Of a stretch of 64,000 nucleotides of DNA, positions 49,482 to 62,110 are shown in pieces. The position numbers were made by a program, and so were the translations under genes. The DNA comes from Sweltsa coloradensis (lineage: Eukaryota; Arthropoda; Insecta; Plecoptera; Chloroperlidae), in NCBI GenBank assembly GCA_024449915.1, contig JAMZAV010000321.1, positions 310,001 through 374,000 on the forward strand, read 5' to 3'. The notes beneath the pieces are model-generated. The model saw only the letters and a list, made by a program, of their open reading frames with translations. It ran no database searches and had not been told where the DNA came from. Within the stretch, counting starts at the first letter, position 1; every line of letters starts with the position of its first letter.

Positions 49482-50753
49482 GATATCGCTTGGTCTGTAA
49501 ACATTTTTAGTCATTGTCAAGATTGCTGAGTCACGAATTCAATGCTGAAAGTTCGAAACTCTGAGAAACCAGTGTTCGTGCATTTTATTTTACATGAAAC
49601 CCTATTTTATTTCGGAAACAATATTTTTGGGGAATCGATGATTTGTAATATACAAATACATAACGCTCATAAATGAAAACGCACACGCCTACAAGAATAC
49701 ATATGTTTAGAAACCATATTTTTTTAAAAAGATTTTCAGGACATTTGGATGTTAAGATTTTCCGGACATTTGGAATAGTTTATGTTTGTTTTCTGAATGC
49801 ATTGAATTAAAACTGAATTTAGTATTCTTCCATTTGTAATTACAGCTCGCGATTTGTGGAAACGACCACAATATGTTTCTAGCCACAGCTCCAAGGGATA
49901 TACTGGTAATGAAAACGGATCGTCCTCCCTCTGATAGAGACAGCATTTATCATTATTATAACGGTTGGTCCATTTCAGATGATTGCTGTGGGAATATTCA
50001 CGCGGTCAAATTGAAATCAATGACCTTTTACAAAGTATAGTTTGTTTTATTGTTCAGATTTGTGGTAACGGAAACGCTGAAATATGAACACCGCACCATT
50101 TTCAATTAGGTTTAATCTGTTGTCGACTGATTACACTGAAATATAAACAAACTAAGTGTTTTAACTGAGAGGAAAACACCATTTATGACAGAACGGGAAC
50201 TATTCGTGGGATTCATATTTTATCACATTTCTTGTACGATGAAAACGATTTGATACATGTTGACTGTTGAAAAATATTATAAAGTGATAATAATATTAAT
50301 CACCTACAACGAAAATCTTTTGAAGGTTTAAACGAAGTTTAAAAGGAGATAATTATGGTAGAAATACTTCTTTACATTTTAAAATGACACTCACCAAATC
50401 GGAAACTTCATAAAATAATTACAAACAATTTTTCATTCCAATTTTTCCTCGAGGGGAATTTTAACTGTGTCTTTAGGAAGGGGTAAGGGCCTGATTAATG
50501 GGTGACAGTTTGGCCAAATGGCTGCTACGGTACGTGACTGATATCACTGCCTGGCGGGTAGAATATTTTTAAAATATGCCACTAGGAAAGCAAGTCAGAG
50601 AGAGGAGCGAAATAATAATTAGCATCCATTTGCCCCCGTGCGCAAGGATAGCTTGAGATAACGCCGAGGTGACACAATATGGCAACACTGCGCGACGTGA
50701 TAGCGACGTATCATATGCAGGTACACACAAACCGCAAACCGTGTGGCTATGTA
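49482..50753. other. Anonymous sequence
   Basis: No gene or repeat recognised. Confidence 0.55.
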
Positions 50754-50965
50754 ACTGGGAAAACGCCAAAGCCGTTGTCAGACGAGTGAGCGAGCCATGT
50801 GTCGAGTAACCGGAAACATTCCTTTTCATCCCCCTATATAACTTTTATTAGGCAGCATTAGTTTTTCCTCCCTGTACCCTATTCGGCTAGGGATGCAAAT
50901 GTTCCCGAGTACTCAACACATTGGCTCGCTCACGCGTCTAACAACAACTTTGGCGTTTTCCTAGT
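50754..50965. mobile_element. Fold-back element sharing its ends with the HINE 3' terminus
   Basis: The left arm starts ACTGGGAAAACGCCAAAG and the right arm ends CTTTGGCGTTTTCCTAGT. The arms stay complementary inward for about 65-70 bp (gagtgagcgagcca and tggctcgctcac), with a loop of about 70-75 bp. The last 13 bases, GCGTTTTCCTAGT, are identical to the 3' end of the HINE copies. So this looks like two HINE-type 3' ends facing outward. Confidence 0.7.
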
Positions 50966-51198
50966 ATGATAGCTACTTTGTCTGATGCCCATGCTGTGGC
51001 CACAACCATGATTACTTATATGCGGAAAATGTAAACAATAATATCGTTGCCTCAGAATGTTCACATTTTTATTTCGTGAAGAGTTTAATAGAACGTTTTT
51101 TTCATGAAAATGTTAACAGCACCCAAAATACCGGTCCCTTACGTCTGTTTAAAATTTCAGCGCAATCTGGCCAGCGATTCAGTAGTTCTGGAGCAACC

Positions 51199-51245
51199 TC
51201 ACTCACCTCACTCACTCACTCACTCACTCACTCACTCACTCACTC
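51199..51245 (+). repeat. (CTCA)n microsatellite
   Basis: About ten CTCA units with one early interruption. Confidence 0.97.
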
Positions 51246-51503
51246 GAGCAGGAACAAAGTCTCGTTTGAGTTAAATGGTGAGACTCAGTCACTGCGCTCT
51301 CTCGTCTAATAAACATTCTGAGTTTACCATCACTGCTTATTGTTCAATAATAGCAATAATTTTAAAACAGTTTCTTTACAAAAAGAGGTAAGAATTTATC
51401 TGGTATACGCTATATATACACACATAAAACAGTAGGTTCGTGATTGTTGAAGTTGTTTTTGTATTTTATTTATTTAGTGTGTAGGCCAATTACAAAAACC
51501 CAC

Positions 51504-51583
51504 GCCTTATGCGGGACTCGAACACACGTCCCTCTGGTGCCATACGCTCCGAACCACCAATCGTATGAGCCACTGCGGACGGC
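51504..51583 (-). repeat. tRNA-derived SINE-like element
   Basis: On the minus strand gccgtccgcagtggctcata is followed by the B-box gttcgagtccc. The head is nearly the same as that of the element at 38883. An A-run borders it at the head side. Confidence 0.65.
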
Positions 51584-52639
51584 AAAAAAATTGACGTTCA
51601 GACCAAATATCAATGAAAATAAAGTATCAAGACACAACGGGATATTTATTACGATGTGTTTATAAATTACGTCGATCAGTAGTTGTGTAGTTATACGCAA
51701 TAAATATACATTTAGGTTACATAACTTCGCGCTCGCACACATTGTCAAAATATTCCATAGTAAAAAGAAAAATCTTTTTCTTCTTCGTGCATATTAAGGG
51801 ATATCCGAAAGACATAAAGTAAACCAGGACAAGTATCCTCAGCCATAATGTTTAGTGAATAATGATGGATCCAGCCCCGTGCAACTCTTGACTACAGACA
51901 CTAACTCTGGCGCAGAAACCGTACATTTATTTTGTGTGCCAAGGAAAGGAAGTACAGGGAAAGAAGGGAAGGGGGATGGCCAGAGCTCGCCACTGGTCTT
52001 GGAGATTCAACTACCTCATTCTTAAGGACCTACCCAGAAAAAAACATAACTCTACCATTGTTTTCAAAGGACTGAAAACTCCCAGCTACGCCCATAGACT
52101 GACGCCATTAGCATTTTACCTGCGATCCTGACATTACATGGCAGACATGAGAATCAAGATAATTAGCTGCAGTGCGGTCGATGTAAAGACTCTAGACTTT
52201 GCAACTACGCTGACACGCTTCATATTGGCTGCGTCAGCCATCTCAGTGTTTGGCAGTTTTAATTGATGCAAAGATAGGAGGAGTGACGTATAATTACAAA
52301 GCCTTATGACAAAGCACTTCGTGGAAGATAGTCTACCTCATCGCGGCGGCCTCTGTGATGAGGAAAGAGATGATTGATGGATGGAAATTTCGCTGAAACT
52401 TTGTTTCCAATCTTTGCGAAAAAGGACACCTAAAATGAAAGCCATGTTCCAATAACAATGCAGACGCAAAGAAGACAGATTGTAATTAGAATGATCGATA
52501 AAAACAATTTAGTAGATGAATAGCGATTAGGGAATTGATGCGTAATAGAACATTGGTTAATTAGTACTGCAGATCCAAGGGCTAACTATTGATTGACATA
52601 GGTCTATAAATCAATCAATATAGACTAAAATCATAGACC

Positions 52640-52790
52640 TACTGAAATTATTATTGCTTGTTCATTGAAGGAGAAGACGAAAAAGCGACAGGACGACTAT
52701 AGGACGACTGCTTGCTGAAGATGGAACCCACAGTGGTTTCGAAACGTCAAACTCACGCACTAGTAACTAGTAAGTGTAAACACGCGACGC
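52640..52790 (+). mobile_element. Probable Penelope-like 3' tail fragment
   Basis: The segment gctgaagatggaacccacag, then tggtttcgaaacgtc, has the layout of the conserved 3' region of Penelope-like elements (compare gttcgaaacgttgg in the palindrome at 16.8-17.5 kb). CTGAAGA at 52715 fits the hammerhead CUGANGA box, GGAACC/GGTTTC (52723-52728, 52735-52740) can pair as a stem, and GAAAC follows directly. One extra T sits between the box and the stem. Confidence 0.45.
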
Positions 52791-53015
52791 GGCAAAATTA
52801 CCCTTTTCACACCTTTTCAATTTATTCTGGTCGCGAAAGTCTTAAATGTTGTATACTTTTCTAATGTTATGAACTTATGACGAAATAAAATCCCCTGGCA
52901 CGCGGAAGTTTAATGGCGTAAACTGCGTTTGCTTATGTTCTATTTTCGTTGATCTTCTATAATTTGTCATCGAAATGCGTCGTAATCTGCGTCTCGACAA
53001 TATACATAATTGATA

Positions 53016-53084
53016 GAGGTAGCTCAAGCGTAACGCACGAGACTCTGATTCGGAGGTCGCCGAGTCGAATCCCGCCGCCGGCAA
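53016..53084 (+). repeat. tRNA-derived SINE-like element
   Basis: It contains ggtagctcaagcgtaacgca (A-box region), gactctgattcggaggtc and the B-box-like agtcgaatccc. The middle block matches gctctgattcgaggtc of the element at 38883, so it is a diverged member of the same family. Confidence 0.55.
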
Positions 53085-56000
53085 TACCGAATGAAAGTTT
53101 TTCCAAGGTTGTATTCAGTTATTAAGGCCAATGTTTGGGACAAATTCACTTTTCATAGCCTTCAGTAATTCTACACAACAACTATCCTAGAACACAAATG
53201 TTTTGTTATGTCACCTAAAGAGCAAAACACAGGGTAACACTGATTTGTACACAACAGCTGTCATTTCGCTATACCGGCTAAATGTACACACGTAATGTAG
53301 GCCTACGTCACATAATTACTACGAGAAGTCAATAATATTGGTTTCGTAAAAATATAGAAGTTATGTGAGTGTGAGCGTGTGAATCTCTATTTTATGTGTG
53401 TATTTGTGTCTATGCATGTGCATTGTATACTGTGTTCTCATAAGTGATTGCTGGATTATACAGTTAGGTTGGTACAACGATCATTGCGGAAATGTATGAT
53501 TCACATCATAAAGGAATAAACATTTATTTCATTATTTCATAATTACTGATTGAATTTCCATACATTATCATGCGGACGGCTAGTTAGGCTACTGTACAAA
53601 TTTATTATTTGATCTTTTAAGTCTCGTTTTAAAGTTAACACCACTTTAAGATATGTTTTATATCAAAGACATCATATATAAATGTTAGCACATTTTCTAA
53701 TAAAGATGCCATTCATCTTAAATCATGTCAAAGGTTCTCTACGTAGAAATATGCAATTAGATAAAAGAGTAACTCATTATGTAATGCTTGTTTCAACACA
53801 ACTAAAACCAAACAAAAAGTAGATTTAGAATATTTAAATAAAATTTTGTCAAAGATATTCTTTTTAAAGTAAAACAAATTAGTTTCCTTATGAAGCGTTT
53901 TCTTGTTTACTCATAATTATTGAGTCAACATTTTGAACATCGTATTTCCAAAAACGAAATGAAAGATAAACAAAAGACATCAATTCTGCGTAAATATCAT
54001 GAACATTATTCCTTTTTGAACGAAATGAAAGACAAACAGCAAGGAAGCGAATTGAAAATCAACCAAACTGTCCCCTCTTTCTATAACTTTGCTTGACCTG
54101 GGATATTGCCTAGCGCGCGTCGTAGAGAAACTGAACTGAACAATGTCAAGTGACTGTGATACATCGCTTTGCAGTGACCAATTCATAATACTCTATCAAA
54201 CGGTGTAAAAGTAAGTCAAATATCAACGATGTCGCTGTGACCAGGGTTTCTCTTCAAGTGTCTGGACAACGCAAACGAAGATGGACGAGGGTAGATAACG
54301 GCAAGTTGCACTAGCACTGTCCTCCAAACTCAACGTGATTATCACGCCACATTGAGACACTAGACAACACTTTTAAATTCACAAGCGTCTCACATTTACG
54401 CAGTCTCCATCAATGTTAAGCGGCGTTTTACTAGCTTGGCGACATCAGCACGCTCTATCGTTTACATGCATCGTCTCATAACAGTTCCATTTCAGCGCTC
54501 TCACAGGAAAATTGAATCCAATTTTACAAACTCGTAGATGGCAGCGTTTTTAGCCTCACGACCACAACACATGGACAATCGTGACATTAACATTGTGTGT
54601 GAAGGAGCAAACTTTTACGTCAGTGCAGGTTTTTATAAGTATGCTCGTTGTGACCCAATATTAAATGAAAGCTAAATCTTCTCGTATACAATAAGACGCT
54701 CGCGCATTTGGTAGAAATTTTGGAAGAAAATAGCTGCATAAACCACTTCAAGTATTAAAAAAATTAAGAAGCATACATATAAAATATATGTTACAAAAAT
54801 GCCTCCACCGGGGATTGAACCCAGGACCTCTGATGTCCGGGCCTACTATAAAACCAAGGTCTAATGAAAATATTTAAGTAAGTATATAAGCGTTTATACT
54901 AAAAAATATGTATTCATTATTCTGTCCTGTTCGCTGTCGAAGTGAATCATATATATTTAAACTCATTTTAATATGCACCCCAATGGTTTACGATATAGGC
55001 AAATAATTACAAAACGTATTAACTCGCAACATTTTGTCAGCCACTCAGAATATTCGAAGTGTCGCACCATGTCGATGACTTCGCTATATGCATCACTTTC
55101 CAGTACGTTCGTAAGTAAGTGTGTTACGTCTCATGATTTAAAAAAAACTGCACATGATGACACGATTGAAATGACATTTTGTTGGCATTGCCCTTCAACA
55201 AGGATGATTAAGAATGTTTTTGGTGACCCTGGGGACGAGGGGGGGCGAGGCTCGACTCACACATAAAGGAGATCTTTCAACCTGGCTCCAACATCACAAG
55301 AGACCAATGTCAAAATTGATTTGTGTCTTCTTCTTTGTCAATCTCTTGATTATGTAGCTTCGTTCCATACTCTGTATAATCCTGCACTCACTCGTGCTTG
55401 TCAAAATACACAATTGACTTATTTTAGTACAAATTAGTGTATGTCGCTATGATCTATTTTAGATTATTAGTCCAGCGTTTTTATACAAGGTTATACGTTT
55501 ACTTTCATCAATGCTTTAATATCGGATAATTATTTTGATCCACTAATAATGAGCAATGCTGAGCAATAATGTATTGTTAAAATAAACTTAAACTCAATCT
55601 GTGCGCAAATATTATGTTATGATAGCCTTTTTAAATTGAGAAGAATTTGTTTTATAACCTGATGAATACTGGTGGATCAGGCTATGGAACACAATTTTGA
55701 ATTTTTATTATAAACGGTATTTAAAACTAGCTAGACTTGTTGGTAATGGTAAATACAGTATGAATTTATTCCAACATTGTTTTATTTTCATTTCAAACAA
55801 ATTTATACAACTGCGTTCCACTTCACACTAATACGAATTTAAAATGTATTGTAAAAGCCATTGGTTCATAAACCAGTATTAGTTAGCGGCATTATATCGG
55901 GTTTACGTATTTTAGCAAATCGCATGTGTGCGTACGTATTGTGGCACACGTGCACTCGTTTAACAATGGAAGTAAAGAGGATTGTTTTAACTTTGTAATG

Positions 56001-56367
56001 ACTCGATTCGTGTGGTGTGTGCGTGTTCGTGTGTTGGTGTTGTCATTTGCAAACAATGTTTAAAACATATATGAAGGTTCGGCTTTGATTCTCGCACCTT
56101 CGCGCATGGAGTTTTACAGGACTTTGTGCAGAACTACGACTGACTGGGTACATGTTTGCCACGTGACACTTGCCCGGGCCTGGCACCTCGGCAATGAAAA
56201 CTAAGGGACTACGGAAACCGTTTATTTATTTACTGCCAACAAACTTGCATTGTAATACGTGCGACGAAAACCACGGCATTCATTTAAAACTTTCCTCTTT
56301 AAATGAAATTCCAGACACCTTTCATTAAAACGACATGCGAACATTTATTCTCATGTATAATATTATA
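53085..56367. other. Anonymous AT-rich sequence
   Basis: One weak tRNA-like fragment (54803). A 97-codon frame at 54973-55266 gives no recognisable protein. Confidence 0.55.
54803..54850 (-). repeat. Weak tRNA-like fragment
   Basis: On the minus strand a B-box-like gggttcaatcc is preceded by cagaggtcct. Only this half is recognisable. Confidence 0.4.
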
Positions 56368-57333
56368 CCACACATAACAAAAACTTGTAAAAATACAGCC
56401 AAACCTTACACACTCAAAAGAAATGAGATCTAAAAAAAAAGGGCCAAGCTCATCTACCCTTCCACAATTGCGCATTCTTAATTCATAAACGTACAGTGTC
56501 CCGTAACAACACCCTTGAAAAGCTTGGCAAAATAGAATTTGCTACTATTAATTTAAACGTAATAGTTCATCCAAATTTTTTTTTTCTAATTAATTTTAAC
56601 GTAATGGTCATGAAAATTCTATTTTGCCAAGCATTTCAAGGGTGTTGTTACGGGACACTGTACGTTTATGAATTAAGAATGCGCAAATGTGGAAGGGTAG
56701 ATGAGCTTGGCCCCTTTTTTTAGATCTCATTTCTTTTGAGTGTGTAAGGTTTGGCTGTATTTTTACAAGTTTTTGTTATGTGTGGGATCTCATTACTTTT
56801 TCAAGTTTCATTGCAAAATTATTTGTTAAAATATAATACATTTATCAAAGTCGATTTAATTGCTATGGTATTACCAATTAACAATAGAATGAAAAAATAT
56901 AGTGGTACATAGACTTGCTTTTTGTAAACAATGTAGGCGATTATTGTCACGTAACTATAGTTACTTGTTGATTGTATGCCTGTATAAGGCTTATATTTTT
57001 AAAACACCCGTTTGGTCAGAATCGCTGGGTAATTGAAACTGACGAATAAGATAGTAGTAGCCAGTAGTAGCCAGTAGTAACTAACGTCCTTAAAGTGATT
57101 TTGAGCATGTTTCAAGTCATATTTTCACCTAGAAGGAATGCTCGTACCCCAACCAAATTTGGCATGTGTTGACGGGTACCAAAATCCCCTCGATTTTGAT
57201 AGTTTTCAAGTTCACATCACGTTTCATGATGGCTGGGTGACACCTCGAAATCACCCCAACTCTGCTTGCTGTATAAGGTGCCTGAGTGTGTAGCGCACCG
57301 CGGCTAGGCTGCGGCGCCCTAACGGGCACCTAG
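56368..57333 (+). mobile_element. Composite fold-back repeat, copy 2
   Basis: It begins ccacacataacaaaaacttg. The first arm (56368-56540) and the opposite arm (56620-56785) pair over about 165 bp. The tail then matches copy 1 almost to the end: gatctcattactttttcaag, tgtaaacaatgtaggcga, caccaagaaggaatg-like text and the terminal GCCCTAACGGGC hairpin and CCTAG. Compared with copy 1 it lacks the extra inverted arm and the HINE fragment, so it is probably closer to the ancestral structure. Confidence 0.75.
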
Positions 57334-60300
57334 ATGGTGTTCAGTCAAGTATTTGGTACAAAATAGATCAAATACAACAATATGTAAAATAATATCCAAA
57401 CCACTGCCTCCTACATCTAGAATCTAGGAGGCAATAATCCGTACGATTATTAAATTTTAGAACGAATAATTTTAGGTTCCATAGAATATTTTTATAAAGC
57501 TGTTCGCTTTCGTATTGTTTTCAGTTGCTAAACATGTTTCTTACAACGTCGCATAGATTTTAAACAAACCATTGATTGAATACCTTATTATATTTACATC
57601 TTCCTTGTTTTGCGATCATTTGAAAAATATATATATTTTTTAAAATACAGCCAAACTACAAAAATATAATTAGTCTAGTTTGAGAAAACAACTTAGTAGT
57701 CTATACTACGCATTTCCATTTAAAAATAGAACGAAAATAAATCCATTGTAGCAAGTTTAACTAACACTGGAACGATAGAATATCAAAACTTAAAGGGGAA
57801 TTCACCCGCAAAATTAAAAAAATACATTTCATTCAGGCTAACTATTTGTGAATTTAGAAATTAACAGAAAAGTTATTGGGTACACCATGACCCCTCAAAA
57901 AATGTCAAACTTGGTATTTTTCGAGCTAGATCCCAAGTTAGAGTTCAATTGTTTTCTACTTTTCAACTTGCTTTAGCTGTGAAAACTCTGCTATTTACAA
58001 GTCGGTTTCATTTTTATGTAGTCGTATGGTAATTTCCATTAGCAGAATTGAACATTTTTAAAAAGTTCCTGTAGGTAGCAAGGCTGTATACAATTGAGAT
58101 GTAAATATTATGATAATGCATTGATGAGGATATTATATACAAATAATCCTCAACAGAATGATGAGCTTGGAGAATTTTAAAATGGCATTTTCATTACATA
58201 GGAAAACTGAATGAGCGATTTTTCGAAGTATTGCGAAACAAAGTAACTGACAAATTTATATGCACGTGATCCTCTAATGGATTATTACAAACCAGCAAAT
58301 TGAAAATACTTATTATTTAGAAATGTTACTTATTTCGCCTCTTCTGTGTCTAAAAATTCATTTGTTTGTATTGATAAGGTATAATAAGCTCATAATAATT
58401 TATTATAAGCTCTTCATTATTACGAAAAAACAAAATATACAAGATAAAATATAGCATTAGCATGTATTGTATTGGGTATGAAAAGTATTTATTAACGATA
58501 ATATTACTTTATGGTTTTTAAGCATAAGTCCGATTCTGCATGACAATCGAGCAATTATTGATATCAATCAAAAGTAAATAAATTATTGATTTGCTTTAAT
58601 TTTGGCTGCCGTTTAATTAATAATGAGCAAAGATATATAATGTTATATTTTACAATCGTGCAACTCGGTCCTTGTATTGACAATTAGAAATATTCATAAG
58701 AAAAAGTCAATATACATTTAATATGGGCTATAAAATAGTAGAATGCAGTATGCGTATCACACGAAATTAAATATTAACTACAATACATGAGATCACCACA
58801 ATTATATTCATGTTGAAGGTAAGCGGGGCTATAATTGTGTTATTTACGAGAGTACGATAAAGTAGCAAATAATAAATGTTTCGCCGTCGCGTTCATCGCT
58901 TTATTTTCAAGTCCAAGTCCAAGTGAAGAAAATCAGTTCTGTAACTGAGCGCATCGACTCTAAATAAGCTTACACATTTATTTTATTTATGTTTTTTTAA
59001 CCTTGGTCGTCCTGAAGGCATTTCAAGATTCCAGCGTTTTAGTAAGGCGCACTCAGGCACACACTTAGACAACAAAGTAAGCCTTTAAATACATATAAAG
59101 TATTTTATAAACGAAATCTAAACCCCTTTTGATGTTTTAAACGTTAGCAAAGAAAATACAAACAGCAGTGCAAGCAAAGAAACGACGACGTTGAGTGGAT
59201 GCCGTCTCTTGAATTCTTATTTCCATTGAACTCATGTTTTACAAACAGATTCATTACATTCAACTTGAATAATTGCCTTTGTTAGAATAAGCGTAGAAGC
59301 ACGCGCATGTATTTGCATCTACCTTGATTCCGAGTGTACAAAGAGAGACATTAGATGCATATTTTAAAACAATAACTAAGTAGCACTCGAGACAAGTCAG
59401 AGCTTAAATAAATTCAGAAAAGCAAGAATTTGTCATTTCAAATTGTTTGTTGTAGGTCCTTTTCCAACGGGAATCTTACGCTCATGCGCGGAAGGTTGCC
59501 AAGATACGATACATGGTTGGAAGCAAACATGGTAATACAGGGATTGCAATGTATGCGTAATGCTGACAAATGTGGTTGAAAGCTGCTTACATGATTCGTT
59601 GCACGTTATGAATAAACCCGCACAAAGTATTTCCCCTGGTTAACCACGTGAGATGGCACACATGGTTTGATACTAGACCCTCAAACTGATCGTTCTCAAA
59701 CAAGCGAAATACGCAAATAACACCTCTAAAGGACAAGTATAATAAGTTTATTAACATACTTTTATTAACATTGACTTAATATTAAGATTATGTTATGTAG
59801 GCTAATAAAATACAGACCACGTTCTATATTTTCGAACTGTATATATTTTTCTAATTTCTATGCAAGGGTTCCAAATCTGTCAGCGGATAAAAAAATATGT
59901 CATTTAGTTTCACTTACCTCTGTATCTTAAAATCATTTTTTAAAGTGATGTGATAAATTAATCTTACGACAATTCAAAGTTTTAAAAGCGAATGTACACT
60001 TAATTTATGATTGTTTTTCCGCTTCGAAACTGCAATTGAGCAAAATGTAGCCAATTAAATAATCATCTTGTTAATTATTGTAGAAACATTTTTAATGGAA
60101 TATTCATATCTGATTTATTCTAAATTATGCTTTAGTCTGAGCGAGAGCATTCAACATAATGTGATCAGAGATACTTATTTAAATTTCATTGACTTCTCAA
60201 CAGCCACTTCATTTTCCCGTTGCCTTCCTTTCCCCTCTCGCTTCTCTATAAAGTTGCTTCTTCCATCCTATTATTCCTCACCTCTCTCACTCTCGCAGTT

Positions 60301-61538
60301 TTATTGAAGTAAATTTGTTACGCGTTGATTATGAGGAAAACATGTTTTAATAATACTCACTTGACGAGGAATTTATAATAAGCTAATCTTGCGCAAATTA
60401 TTTCGGGAATGTTGAAAATCCTATATTATAGATCAGTTCTTCAACTAAGTTACCAACTTGTTACTTGGCTATGCTACTTTCTTTCGAGTTGCAAAGCCAG
60501 AATTATATCTGGACTCTACCCCATTCCTCCACAAGCTCAGGATGCAAGACATTAATTTGGCAAATAAATTAAGTACACAATTGGATTTACCCCACCGAAA
60601 TAATACGATTAAAATTAGTTCTGGGTAGGGTGAAATTTACCACCTAAATCGCTAACTCCCCACATGAGCTGTTGTTGTGCTTCCTATTAAACCCTTTAAC
60701 AAGGCAATGATTTATCATGTTGATCTCTAGCCAATACACATTTAAACATGAAAGTGAATTTGATTAAACAAATAATATGTAAACAAAATTGAATCGAATT
60801 GCTTGGTTTTCTTTGTACACAAATCATAATTGAATTATTAGTATTAGAATTATTTAAGTTATTATTAGGTATGAGATCGTACATGCCTGATGAAATGTTT
60901 TCAGAAAGTTCCGAAAAAATGCAGATTGATTGTTAAAATTAAAATAGTTTACAAACTACACTCCAAAAACAAACCGTTTATCTATAACGAGATAAAGTCG
61001 CTAAAACTATGTAAATACCTTTAAGATTTCAGTAATATGCTAAATATTTTATACATAATTTTGCTAAGTGCACTGCAAAAACAAAATATTTTTAAACTAT
61101 AACATGATCAATAAAATCTTAGTTAAAAAAAATATCAGTCAATCATTAAAACTATGCGTAAATACAAAAATGTGATTTTGCTCAATATAGTTGATATATT
61201 ATATATAATAGCAGTAAAATAGAACACGAAACGTAGAATGGGTGTCATGACGGAAGGGTAGGTATTACTCGCCATGACGGCTGCAAAGTTGTACAGCTGG
61301 TCTCGTAGGTCAGTGTGTCCGACTCTGACGGCCATCAGCCTGGATTAGGGCTCGGCTCAGCAATCTGTCCGACTTCGTACAGGGCTCACACTCACAGTAA
61401 CTGCGAGTGCGGGTGAGCTAACTAAGCCCCGCACCAGGTGTTGCTCTTGCTTTTATCTACGCTCGTGCACGGTCAAAACACCCAATACAAGTGTGAATCT
61501 ATTACCAAAATGCCAAAAGATGAACACTTATATTTCCT
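57334..61538. other. Anonymous AT-rich sequence
   Basis: No transposon ends seen. The only compositional anomaly is the GC-richer patch at 61220-61470, listed separately as a possible exon. Confidence 0.55.
61260..61335 (-). CDS. Possible short exon, unknown protein (very tentative)
   Basis: On the minus strand an ATG is followed by AVRVGHTDLRDQLYNFAAVM and about a dozen further plausible residues before the frame becomes AT-rich and membrane-like. The stretch 61220-61470 is clearly richer in GC than its flanks. A possible acceptor (ccctaatccag) lies just upstream, with an in-frame TAA before the ATG, and a possible donor (cga|gtaata) lies inside. I do not recognise the peptide. It lies on the same strand as, and upstream of, the neuroligin exon, so a 5' exon of that gene is conceivable, but the residues do not look like any part of the esterase domain. 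Confidence 0.17.
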
Positions 61539-61542
61539 TTAA

Positions 61543-62106
61543 GGCTATTCGACCACGTTTGATTATTTTCCCAAATATGCTACCAAGTCAAAATCTAACG
61601 AATGGCTTTGAAACCTGGCTCTATTAGAATACCAAAACTATTTTTTCAATTTTTTCTGATCAAACACAGCAAATATCGCCTCTTCAAATTAATTTCAAAC
61701 TTAAATTCGCCCAAGCACACCATTCAACGTAAATAGTTGTGTTTTTGTGACATTAATTTTCAACTGTTTTTCTAGAGGCTGACAAGAGATTTTTTTTTTT
61801 AAAAACAATTGTTTTTCCTGCGAATTTTTTCTTTTTTAGGTACAAATCGGTACAAAATACCGCCAAACGAAAAAATTCCAATTGTAAAAAATATCTTTTT
61901 TCTCTCAGTCAGCCTCTAGAAAACCAGTTGAAAATTAAGTGTCACAAAAACACATGGGCGAATTGAAGTTTGAAATTATATTGAAGCGGCGATATTTGGC
62001 GTGTGCCCGATCAGAATAAAAAATATAGAGCCAGGTTTCAAAGCCATTCACTTTATTTTGCCTTGGTAGCATATTTGGGAAAATAGAAAAACGCGGTCGA
62101 ATTGCC
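61543..62106. mobile_element. Long-inverted-repeat MITE at TTAA sites, 564 bp
   Basis: Exact TTAA tetranucleotides flank both sides (61539-61542 and 62107-62110). The ends are GGCTATTCGACC and GGTCGAATTGCC, and complementarity continues through cccaaatatgctacc / ggtagcatatttggg, tttgaaacctggctct / agagccaggtttcaaa and ctagaggctgac / gtcagcctctag, i.e. arms of more than 200 bp around a short AT-rich centre. TTAA duplication is typical of piggyBac-type transposition, although the GGC terminus is not the usual piggyBac CCC. No transposase is present. Confidence 0.87.
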
Positions 62107-62110
62107 TTAA

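Noticed and set aside
49245..49520. Open frame with LHYITLHYIT repeats
   Set aside because: It is a translation of the (TGTAA)n microsatellite.
54973..55266. 97-codon open frame
   Set aside because: No motif, AT-rich, no support from neighbours.
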